Of a DNA stretch of 34,637 nucleotides, positions 24,476-30,679 are shown piece by piece (within the stretch, counting starts at the first letter, position 1; each line of letters starts with the position of its first letter). The stretch covers positions 1 through 34,637 of the forward strand of contig NZ_JAKRGC010000029.1 in NCBI RefSeq assembly GCF_022347745.1, read 5' to 3'. The position numbers were made by a program, and so were the translations under genes. Source of the stretch: Streptomyces sp. OfavH-34-F (lineage in GTDB: Bacteria > Actinomycetota > Actinomycetes > Streptomycetales > Streptomycetaceae). The notes beneath the pieces are model-generated. The model did not search any database and was not told the DNA's origin. It was given only the letters and a program-made list of their open reading frames with translations.

Positions 24476-24885
24476 GCCGGCCCTGGTCCCGCGCCGCGCT
24501 GTTTGTACAGGCTGATGCTGACCGTACGGTCGTCGGCGACCGAGGAGTCGACCTTCCCGGCCAGCGCGGAGAGCACCGTCCAGGCGAAGGTGTCGCGCTC
24601 CGGGGCGCGGCCGTCCGTGGTGGGGGCCGCGACCGTCACCTCGAGTGAATCGTCGATGAGACGGAACACGCAGCTGAGGACGGAGCCCGGCACGGCCTGC
24701 TGGAGCAGGATGGCGCACGCCTCGTCCACCGCGATGCGAAGGTCCTCGATCTCGTCGAGAGTGAAGTCCAAACGTGCTGCGAGACCGGCCGTGGCCGTGC
24801 GCAGCACCGACAGGTAGGCACCCGCAGCGGGCAGCCGGACCTCCACGAAGTCCTGATTGCCGGGCTCGCCTGCGATCTGGGACAC
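24472..24885 (-). CDS. RsbW/HATPase-like anti-sigma factor (UshX/PrsH-like)
   Basis: 137 residues from a GTG (VSQIAGEPGNQDF) five bases after GGAGGTGAG. The TTG further upstream lies within that ribosome site and is rejected. The fold resembles the serine-kinase anti-sigma family (LDEIEDLRIAVDEA), and the location directly upstream of and overlapping sigH fits its cognate antagonist. Two ATPase hallmarks appear to be missing: the N-box Asn (DEACAILLQQA instead of EA..N) and the DxGxG loop. It may bind the sigma factor without kinase activity. Confidence 0.88.
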   Translation of the reverse strand: MSQIAGEPGNQDFVEVRLPAAGAYLSVLRTATAGLAARLDFTLDEIEDLRIAVDEACAILLQQAVPGSVLSCVFRLIDDSLEVTVAAPTTDGRAPERDTFAWTVLSALAGKVDSSVADDRTVSISLYKQRGAGPGPA

Positions 24886-24887
24886 CC

Positions 24888-25031
24888 TCACCTCCAAGGT
24901 GGCACAAACTCATTCGAGGTTCCGGGAAGAACGCCCGGAGCCATGCGGTACGTCTTCGGTTCCAGTCCGGCGACGCTATCGCGATCCATGATGCCGTGTC
25001 GCCGGAACCCCTCCCCGTGGGCGTCACTCAT
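24888..25031 (-). CDS. Possible 47-residue leader peptide upstream of the anti-sigma gene
   Basis: ATG...TGA encodes MSDAHGEGFRRHGIMDRDSV and on to PPWR, ending three bases before the anti-sigma GTG, so it could couple translation. Third-codon G/C is only moderate (roughly two thirds), and no strong ribosome site precedes it. It overlaps the long open frame that continues from sigH. Could be real or chance. Confidence 0.35.
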   Translation of the reverse strand: MSDAHGEGFRRHGIMDRDSVAGLEPKTYRMAPGVLPGTSNEFVPPWR

Positions 25032-25104
25032 GGTAGGTCCACGGGTACACACAGTGGCTAGGGGTCTGCGTCGCCCAATTGCGAACACCCGACGCCGGTT
25101 TGAC

Positions 25105-25130
25105 GTACCCGGACCTCAGACGATCGAACC
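25105..25130 (-). promoter_or_regulatory. SigB-like promoter (GGTT-N16-GGGTAC) ahead of the anti-sigma/sigH genes
   Basis: On the minus strand GGTT (25127-25130) and GGGTAC (25105-25110) are separated by 16 bases. This fits the GTTT/GGGTA-type elements read by SigB/SigH-family factors. It overlaps the end of the zinc-finger gene. It may provide autoregulated transcription, with a ~210-nt leader to the anti-sigma start. Confidence 0.6.
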
Positions 25131-25376
25131 GTCGGCGAAGCACCAGCGCCAGTTCTCGCCGGGCTCGAAGCTCCGCATCACCGGGTGGCCGGTCTGCTCG
25201 AAGTGGCCGGTCGCGTGCCGTCCGGGCGAGGAGTCGCAGCAGCCGACGTGGCCGCAGGTCAGGCACATCCGCAACTGCACCGGGTGGGTGCCGGCCGCCA
25301 GGCACTCGGGGCAGGTGGCGCCGAGGGGCGCCGGCTCGGGGCTCGGCAGGTCCGGGACATGCGGGCACACACTCAT
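25116..25376 (-). CDS. UBP-type zinc-finger protein
   Basis: 86 residues from ATG (MSVCPHVPDLPSP). Cys/His spacing (CPH, CPEC, CLTCGHVGCCDSS, HATGHFEQTGHPV) and the ending EPGENWRWCF are those of the ZnF-UBP fold found alone in actinobacteria. In eukaryotes this fold binds ubiquitin C-termini; the bacterial role is unknown. It lies upstream of the anti-sigma/sigH pair in the same direction and may be in their operon. There is no ribosome site; TAACCT ends 7 bp before the ATG, so the message may be leaderless. Confidence 0.85.
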   Translation of the reverse strand: MSVCPHVPDLPSPEPAPLGATCPECLAAGTHPVQLRMCLTCGHVGCCDSSPGRHATGHFEQTGHPVMRSFEPGENWRWCFADGSIV

Positions 25377-25383
25377 GTGAGCC

Positions 25384-25389
25384 AGGTTA
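25384..25389 (-). promoter_or_regulatory. -10-like TAACCT at the zinc-finger gene (leaderless candidate)
   Basis: TAACCT (TANNNT pattern) is seven bases upstream of the ATG at 25376, within a 35-bp divergent intergenic gap. Confidence 0.4.
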
Positions 25390-25411
25390 CGACGGATGCG
25401 AAGATCACGAG

Positions 25412-27010
25412 ATGGACGCATTGCCCCTGGTGGCGCTGGTCGCGGGCAGCGCCGCGACGGCCGGCCTGGCCCGCCGCACCCCGGTCCCCGCCCCCCTGCT
25501 GCTGGTGGCCGCCGGCCTGATCGCCTCGTACGTGCCGGGGGTGCCGGCGTACACCCTGGACGCGCACATCGTGCTGCCGCTGCTGCTGCCGCCCCTGCTG
25601 TACACCGCGGCCGTGGACAGCTCCTACCTGGACCTGCGGGCCAACCTGCGGCCGGTGGCCCTGCTCTCGGTGGGGTACGTGCTGTTCGCCACCCTGGCGG
25701 TGGGGTGGCTGGCCCATGTGCTGGTACCCGGTCTGCCGCTGACCGCCGCGCTGGTGCTCGGCGCGGTGATCGCCCCGCCGGACGCGGTCACCGCCGCGGC
25801 GATCGCCCGCCGGGTGGGGCTGCCCGCGCGGGTCACCACGATCCTGCAGGGCGAGTCCCTGGTGAACGACGCCACCGCGATTACCGCGTTCAAGGTGGCC
25901 CTCGCCGCCGCCGTGGGCGAGAGCGTCGGCTGGGGCGCGGGCGCCCGCGAGTTCCTGCTGGCGGCGGTCGGCGGGGTCGGGGTCGGCCTGCTGCTGATGG
26001 TGCCGCTGCACTGGCTGCGCACCCATCTGCGGGAGGCGCTGCTCCAGAACACGCTGTCGCTGCTCATCCCGTTCGTGGCGTACGCGGCGGCCGAGCGCGT
26101 GCACGCCTCGGGGGTGCTCGCCGTGGTCGTCGTCGCGCTGTACCTGGGCCACCGCTCCTGGCAGGTGGACTTCGCCACCCGGCTCCAGGAGGCCGCCGTG
26201 TGGAAGATGGTCGCCTTCGTCCTGGAGTCCGCGGTGTTCGCCCTGATCGGCCTCCAGCTGCCGTTCGTCCTCAAGGGCCTCGGCACCTACTCGGTGGCGG
26301 ACGCCCTCGGCTACGCGGTGCTGGTCTTCCTCGCCGTTGTGGTGGTCCGGTTCGTCTGGGTCTACCCGGCGACCTACCTGCCCCGGTGGCTCTCCAAGCG
26401 CGTCAGGGAGCGGGAGCCGGGCACGGACTGGACCTCACCGCTCATCGTCGGCTGGGCCGGGATGCGCGGCGTCGTCTCCCTCGCCGTCGCCTTCTCCATC
26501 CCGCTGCTCACGGCCGACGGCGCGCCGTTCCCGGCCCGCAACCTCGTCCTGTTCCTGACGTTCACCACCGTCATCGGCACCCTGGTGGTGCAGGGGCTGA
26601 CGCTGCCGGTCCTGGTGCGGGTGCTGCGGCTGCCCGGCCGGGACCGGCAGGCCGAGACCCTGGCCGAGGCGCAGGCGCAGAGCGAGGCGTCGGCCGCCGC
26701 CGAGGCCCGGCTGGACGCCCTGCTCACCGACGAGCACAACCGGCTGCCCGGGCCGCTCGCCGACCGGCTGCGCGCCGTGCTGGAACGCCGCCGCAACGCG
26801 GTGTGGGAGCGGCTCGGCGCGGCCGATCCGGTCACCGGGGAGTCGGCGGACGACACCTACCGGCGGCTGGCCGGCGAGATGATCGAGGCCGAGCGGGAGG
26901 TCTTCGTACGGCTGCGGGACGAGCGCAGGATCGACGACGAGATGATGCGGACCCTGCTGCGCCGCCTGGACCTGGAGGAGGCCGCCGCCTACCGGGAGGA
27001 CTCGCCCTGA
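25412..27010 (+). CDS. CPA1-family Na+/H+ antiporter
   Basis: 532 residues from ATG (MDALPLVALVAGS). About twelve membrane spans cover residues 1-420. The CPA ion-site motifs are GAVIAPPDAVTAAAIARR (DA pair) and GESLVNDATAITAFKVA (ND pair). A Gly-Met-Arg segment (GWAGMRGVVSLAVAFSIPL) is typical of bacterial NhaP/YjcE-like antiporters. A charged ~110-residue cytoplasmic tail (Ala/Glu/Arg-rich, helical) follows. It exchanges Na+ or K+ for H+ across the membrane for pH and salt homeostasis. Placement beside an osmotic-stress sigma operon is suggestive. The start lacks a good ribosome site, and its 3' end overlaps the next gene. Confidence 0.9.
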   Translation: MDALPLVALVAGSAATAGLARRTPVPAPLLLVAAGLIASYVPGVPAYTLDAHIVLPLLLPPLLYTAAVDSSYLDLRANLRPVALLSVGYVLFATLAVGWLAHVLVPGLPLTAALVLGAVIAPPDAVTAAAIARRVGLPARVTTILQGESLVNDATAITAFKVALAAAVGESVGWGAGAREFLLAAVGGVGVGLLLMVPLHWLRTHLREALLQNTLSLLIPFVAYAAAERVHASGVLAVVVVALYLGHRSWQVDFATRLQEAAVWKMVAFVLESAVFALIGLQLPFVLKGLGTYSVADALGYAVLVFLAVVVVRFVWVYPATYLPRWLSKRVREREPGTDWTSPLIVGWAGMRGVVSLAVAFSIPLLTADGAPFPARNLVLFLTFTTVIGTLVVQGLTLPVLVRVLRLPGRDRQAETLAEAQAQSEASAAAEARLDALLTDEHNRLPGPLADRLRAVLERRRNAVWERLGAADPVTGESADDTYRRLAGEMIEAEREVFVRLRDERRIDDEMMRTLLRRLDLEEAAAYREDSP

Positions 27011-27951
27011 GGCGATGCTCCGGGCGCCTCCCGGGCGTCGTCGGCCCCGTCGGGGCGGCCGGTGATCACGGCCGCGACGGTGGTCCCGGCGGGGAAGGCG
27101 CCCTCCGCCACCAGCTCGGTGAGCGCGTACAGCATTTTGGCCACATACAGTCGCTCCACGGGCAGCCCGTGGCGGTCCTCGAAGTCCTGTGCGAAGGCGT
27201 GCAGGGCGGGGGTCGTACGGGCGTAGCCGCCGAAGTGGAACCGCTCGTCCAGCCACCAGTCGCCCGCCGGGCCGCCGAAGGCCGCCCGCTGGAGCCCGCG
27301 CACCTCCTCGCCCAGGAAGCCGCCGCGCAGCACCGGGACGCCCAGGGCCCGCTGCCCCGGTGCCAGTCCGGCGGCCAGCCCGGCCAGGGTGCCGCCGGTC
27401 CCGCAGGCCACCGCCGCCACGTCGGCCACGCCCCGCAGCTCCCGGCCGAGCGCGGCGCAGCCCCGGGCCGCGAGGGCGTTGCTGCCGCCCTCCGGGACGA
27501 CCGCGCAGTCGCCGTACACGTCGAGCAGCCCGGCCAGGACCGCCGGGTCGGCCTTGGCGCGGTAGGTCGCCCGGTCCACGAAGTGCAGCCGCATGCCGTC
27601 CGCCGCGCACCGGGCGAGCGAGGGGTTGAGGGGGCGGTGCGCCAGCTCGTCCCCGCGTACGACGCCGACGGTGCGGAACCCCAGCAGCCGGCCCGCGGCG
27701 GCGGTGGCCCGCAGATGGTTGGAGTAGGCGCCGCCGAAGGTCAGCACCGGGCGCCCGGCGGCGGACGCCAGATTGGGCGCGAGTTTGCGCCATTTGTTGC
27801 CGGGCAGGTCCGGGTGGATCAGATCGTCGCGTTTGAGCAGCAGCGTGACGCCGTGCCGGGCGAAGCGCTCGTCGTCGGCGGGCCGCACGGGCGAGGGGAT
27901 CACCGGTCGCAGCCGGGCGAGGCCGGGCGGTTCGGGGGGCGGGGCGGACAT
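26989..27951 (-). CDS. PLP-dependent ACC deaminase / D-cysteine desulfhydrase-family enzyme
   Basis: 320 residues from ATG. This is a fold-type II PLP enzyme: Lys in LPGNKWRKL, the cofactor loop FGGAYSNHLRATAAAG, and the phosphate-binding ACGTGGTLAGLAAGL. It belongs to the 1-aminocyclopropane-1-carboxylate deaminase/D-cysteine desulfhydrase family. Which reaction it performs cannot be told from these motifs, and D-cysteine desulfhydration is at least as likely as ACC deamination. Its 3' end overlaps the antiporter gene by 22 bp in a convergent, tail-to-tail arrangement. Confidence 0.87.
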   Translation of the reverse strand: MSAPPPEPPGLARLRPVIPSPVRPADDERFARHGVTLLLKRDDLIHPDLPGNKWRKLAPNLASAAGRPVLTFGGAYSNHLRATAAAGRLLGFRTVGVVRGDELAHRPLNPSLARCAADGMRLHFVDRATYRAKADPAVLAGLLDVYGDCAVVPEGGSNALAARGCAALGRELRGVADVAAVACGTGGTLAGLAAGLAPGQRALGVPVLRGGFLGEEVRGLQRAAFGGPAGDWWLDERFHFGGYARTTPALHAFAQDFEDRHGLPVERLYVAKMLYALTELVAEGAFPAGTTVAAVITGRPDGADDAREAPGASPQGESSR

Positions 27952-27984
27952 GCCCCCATTGTGGGCGGCGGCGCCCGCCGGGTC

Positions 27985-28578
27985 CTACTTGAGGCGGTCG
28001 TGGATACGGGCCCGCATGTCGTCCATCGAGAAGCCGCGCGGGTCCACCTTGCCGGGCTGCCACTCGCGGTGCCCGATGACCGACCGGGCGCTCCAGCCGT
28101 GGTGCCGGCAGATGGCCGCCGACACCCGCGCGACGGCTTCGAGCTGTTCGTCGGGCCAGGGGTCGTCGCCGTCGCCGAGGTTCTCGCACTCGAAGCCGTA
28201 GAAGTGCCGGTTCCCGTCGGTGTTGGCCTCGTTGTCGTGGGGGAGGCGCTTCTTCTCGGCGATCACGGCGCGCAGCACGTCGTCGTCGCCCATGCCGGCG
28301 TGGTTGGTGCGCCCGTAGCCCACCAGGTGGACCCGGCCGTCCTTGGCGATGACGCCGTGGCACAGGGGCCCCGGCAGGTCGGGGTGGCCGTCGCGGCAGA
28401 CCCGTACGGTGGCGTCGGTGCCGCGGGTGGCCGAGTGGTGGATCATGACCCCGTTCACGGGGCCCCAGGGGCCCTTGTGGTCGCGGTTGCGGCCGCGCCA
28501 GCCGTCCACCTCGACGACGGTGACCTCTTCCTTCTTGAGGGCGGCGAGGAACGCGCTCGCGGACATGGGTGAGGACAT
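27985..28578 (-). CDS. N-acetylmuramoyl-L-alanine amidase (Amidase_2/PGRP type)
   Basis: 197 residues from ATG with GGAG upstream. The zinc amidase core shows GVMIHHSATRG, the catalytic region YGFECENLG, and VIGHREWQPGKVDPRGFSMDDMR. It cleaves the bond between MurNAc and L-Ala of peptidoglycan. No signal peptide, anchor or cell-wall-binding repeat is present, so it resembles a phage endolysin-like or cytosolic recycling enzyme rather than a secreted one. No neighbouring holin or phage genes exist here. Confidence 0.88.
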   Translation of the reverse strand: MSSPMSASAFLAALKKEEVTVVEVDGWRGRNRDHKGPWGPVNGVMIHHSATRGTDATVRVCRDGHPDLPGPLCHGVIAKDGRVHLVGYGRTNHAGMGDDDVLRAVIAEKKRLPHDNEANTDGNRHFYGFECENLGDGDDPWPDEQLEAVARVSAAICRHHGWSARSVIGHREWQPGKVDPRGFSMDDMRARIHDRLK

Positions 28579-28636
28579 GGCCGGCTCCTTACGGTGCGTG
28601 GGGGAGGGGGTCCTGGTGGAGCCCTACCCGGCCGCG

Positions 28637-28673
28637 AGGGCCCCGACCTGTCGCGGAGCGACGGCGGGGCCCT
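28637..28673 (-). terminator. Terminator after the flavohemoglobin gene
   Basis: AGGGCCCCG (28637-28645) pairs with CGGGGCCCT (28665-28673), enclosing a second stem GTCGC/GCGAC (28650-28654/28658-28662). It begins about 50 bp after the leftward hmp stop. Confidence 0.75.
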
Positions 28674-28723
28674 GTTCGGATGCTGTGCGAGCCGATCCGG
28701 TCACCTCGGCGCGCGGGGCCGGC

Positions 28724-29917
28724 TCAGGAGGCCAGCCACAGGTCCGGGCCGAACACCTCGTAGTGGATGTCGGAGGCCGGGACGCCCTTGGCGAGCAGCT
28801 GGGTGCGCACGGCGCGCATGAAGGGCAGCGGGCCGCAGAGGTAGGCGTGGGTGCCGGAGGAAACGACGACGTCGCTCAGGTCGACGAGCCCGGTGCGGTC
28901 GGTGGGGTGGCCGCCCTCGGGGTCCTCGTACCAGAAGTGGGCGGCCGCGTCGGGGAGCTTGGCGGTCAGCGCGACGTGGTCGGTGCGCAGCGCGTGGTCG
29001 GCGGGGGAGCGGTCGCCGTGCACGACGGTGACCGGGGCGCGGTGCCCGGACACGGCGAGGTGCTCCAGCATCGACAGGATCGGGGTGCAGCCGATGCCCG
29101 CGGAGGCGAGCAGCAGCGGGGCGTCCTCGGACTTCAGCACGAGGTCGCCGTAGGGGGCGGAGACCCGGATGCGGTCACCGGCGCGGACCTGGGCGTGCAG
29201 GTGGCGGGAGACCTCGCCGTCCGGGGCGTCGTTGCCGTGGACCCGCTTGACCGTGATGGAGCGGAGCGGCGAACCGGGGGCGCTGGAGAGGCTGTACTGG
29301 CGTATCTGGTGGGCGCCGTCCGGGAGTTCGACCTGCACCGATACGTACTGGCCGGGACGGAAGGCGGGGGCCGGGGAGCCGTCGGCCGGGCGGATGCGGA
29401 ACCGGGCGACGTCGTCGGTCTCCTCGGACCGCGAGACGACCTCCCACTCGCGCCAGACGTCACCGGCGACGACGCCCTGCTCCGCGTACAGCCGCTCCTC
29501 GATGGCGATGAGGGCGTTGGCCATCAGCCAGTAGACCTCGTCCCAGGCGGCGGCGACCTCGGGGGTCACCGCGTCGCCGAGGACCTCGGCTATCGCGGCG
29601 AACAGGTGGGTGTGGACGACGTCGTACTGGGCGGGAGTGATGCCGAGCGAGGCGTGCTTGTGGGCGATGCGGCTGAGCATCACGTCCGGGCGGGTCTCGG
29701 GCTGCTCGACCAGGTGCGTCGCGAAGGCGGCGATGGAGCCGGCCAGCGCCTGGCGCTGCGCGCCGGACGCCTGGTTGCCGCGGTTGAACAGGTCGCGCAG
29801 CAGCTCCGGGTGGGCGCTGAACAGCTTGCGGTAGAAGAGATCGGCGATGTCCCCGATGGCCGCGCCTACGGCGGGCAGGGTGGCACGAACGGTGGCGGTC
29901 GACGACTCGGAGAGCAT
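28724..29917 (-). CDS. hmp: Flavohemoglobin nitric oxide dioxygenase
   Basis: 397 residues. The globin domain (1-145) has the distal Tyr in LFYRKLF and the proximal His in RIAHKHASLGI. The FAD domain carries RQYSLSSAPGSP, and the NAD domain carries ASAGIGCTPILSML and YLCGPLPFM. It oxidises NO to nitrate using NADPH/NADH and O2 in the cytoplasm. An NsrR-type operator lies just upstream (29938-29960), and the nsrR gene follows further upstream in the same direction. The ribosome site is GGAG near the ATG. Confidence 0.95.
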   Translation of the reverse strand: MLSESSTATVRATLPAVGAAIGDIADLFYRKLFSAHPELLRDLFNRGNQASGAQRQALAGSIAAFATHLVEQPETRPDVMLSRIAHKHASLGITPAQYDVVHTHLFAAIAEVLGDAVTPEVAAAWDEVYWLMANALIAIEERLYAEQGVVAGDVWREWEVVSRSEETDDVARFRIRPADGSPAPAFRPGQYVSVQVELPDGAHQIRQYSLSSAPGSPLRSITVKRVHGNDAPDGEVSRHLHAQVRAGDRIRVSAPYGDLVLKSEDAPLLLASAGIGCTPILSMLEHLAVSGHRAPVTVVHGDRSPADHALRTDHVALTAKLPDAAAHFWYEDPEGGHPTDRTGLVDLSDVVVSSGTHAYLCGPLPFMRAVRTQLLAKGVPASDIHYEVFGPDLWLAS

Positions 29918-29937
29918 CGGTGACTCCTCGGAGGTTG

Positions 29938-29960
29938 AATTGGCATCTCAGATGCGTATT
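29938..29960. promoter_or_regulatory. NsrR operator at hmp
   Basis: AATTGGCATCTCAGATGCG, ending with TATT, is a 23-bp 11-1-11 inverted repeat that closely fits S. coelicolor NsrR sites (AANACGNATNT-type half-sites). It lies 21-43 bp upstream of the hmp ATG. Confidence 0.85.
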
Positions 29961-30005
29961 TAAGAGCAGTGTAGGAGCAGGCCCGGCGAGCCCCTGCGGC
30001 GGGGG

Positions 30006-30464
30006 TCAGTTTTCGGACGGGCGGCGACTGCTGAGGGTGAGGAGGAGGGGGCCGGTCGGCCCGGCCGTCAGCTCCGCGACGGTGAGCGGGTCCAGCGAGG
30101 CGTAGAACGCGTCCTGGGCCTCGCGCAGGGCCATGCGCAACCGGCAGGCCGACCGCAGCGGACACGGGGTGGAGCCCTCGCAGTCGACGACGTCGCCGGG
30201 CTCCTCGGGCTCCTCCAGCTCGCGGACCAGGGCACCCACCGACGCGGACCGGCCGGCCTCGGTGAGCGTGAGCCCGCCGCCCCGGCCCCGCCGCGCGTCG
30301 ACCAGTCCGAGGTGCTGGAGGCGGGCGACGACCTTCGCGGCGTGCGAGTACGGGACCTGCATGGTGGCCGCCACCTCGCGGGTGGTCGGCGGGTCCTCGT
30401 GCGTCACGACGGCGAGGCGCATGAGCACGCGCAGCGCCACGTCGGTGAACCTGGTGAGCCGCAT
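30006..30464 (-). CDS. nsrR: NsrR: Rrf2-family NO-sensing repressor
   Basis: 152 residues. The N-terminal winged HTH is RFTDVALRVLMRL...TTREVAATMQVPYSHAAKVVARL. The [4Fe-4S] ligands Cys95, Cys101 and Cys107 lie in DCEGSTPCPLRSACRL, and Asp8 is in RFTDVA, as in S. coelicolor NsrR. NO destroys the cluster and releases the DNA, inducing flavohemoglobin. It probably represses hmp and itself, because an operator lies at each promoter. No ribosome site is present; TAGCCT ends seven bases before the ATG. In S. coelicolor the hmp/nsrR pair is located far from the das region (SCO7427-7428 in memory). Confidence 0.93.
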   Translation of the reverse strand: MRLTRFTDVALRVLMRLAVVTHEDPPTTREVAATMQVPYSHAAKVVARLQHLGLVDARRGRGGGLTLTEAGRSASVGALVRELEEPEEPGDVVDCEGSTPCPLRSACRLRMALREAQDAFYASLDPLTVAELTAGPTGPLLLTLSSRRPSEN

Positions 30465-30471
30465 GGGAACC

Positions 30472-30477
30472 AGGCTA
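30472..30477 (-). promoter_or_regulatory. -10-like TAGCCT at nsrR (leaderless candidate)
   Basis: TAGCCT lies seven bases upstream of the nsrR ATG, with the NsrR operator immediately upstream over the spacer/-35. Confidence 0.4.
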
Positions 30478-30481
30478 GGTT

Positions 30482-30504
30482 AATTGGCATTACGCATACA
30501 AGTT
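30482..30504. promoter_or_regulatory. NsrR operator at nsrR (autoregulation)
   Basis: AATTGGCATTACGCATAC, ending AAGTT, shares the AATTGGCAT half with the hmp operator and shows partial dyad symmetry. It sits 18-40 bp upstream of the nsrR ATG. Confidence 0.65.
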
Positions 30505-30593
30505 ACTGGCCTCCGCCCGGCCTTCGCCGTGCCTCCGCCGGGCTTTCGACAGGGCATCGCGCGACGCGATTCCCACCCTAACGGCCGATTAAT

Positions 30594-30608
30594 CACACTC
30601 TTTTGTGT
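30594..30608. promoter_or_regulatory. CACAC-N6-GTGT dyad upstream of the encapsulin gene
   Basis: ACAC (30595-30598) and GTGT (30605-30608) form an inverted repeat inside an A/T-rich island (about 30588-30611), 70 bp upstream of the encapsulin start. It is a candidate operator/promoter. Confidence 0.4.
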
Positions 30609-30679
30609 AATGGCGCGCCCCGCCTTCGTGCTGCAAGTGTTCTTCCCGCAGGTCAGCCGAAAGATCGAGAGGGCGAAAG

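Noticed and set aside
26435..28363. 642-codon leftward open frame
   Set aside because: It is a shifted frame over the real PLP enzyme and amidase genes, which carry intact active-site motifs.
25396..28572. 1058-codon rightward open frame across three genes
   Set aside because: It overlaps the antiporter in another frame and runs antisense through the PLP enzyme and amidase genes. The sequence is Gly/Arg/Ala-rich without domain structure.
27985..28578. Phage remnant based on the endolysin-like amidase
   Set aside because: No other phage genes, no compositional shift and normal Streptomyces codon usage around it.
28637..28673. Possible attachment site or transposon end next to the amidase
   Set aside because: It is a simple nested hairpin fitting a terminator. 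No integrase, transposase or direct target repeats are present.
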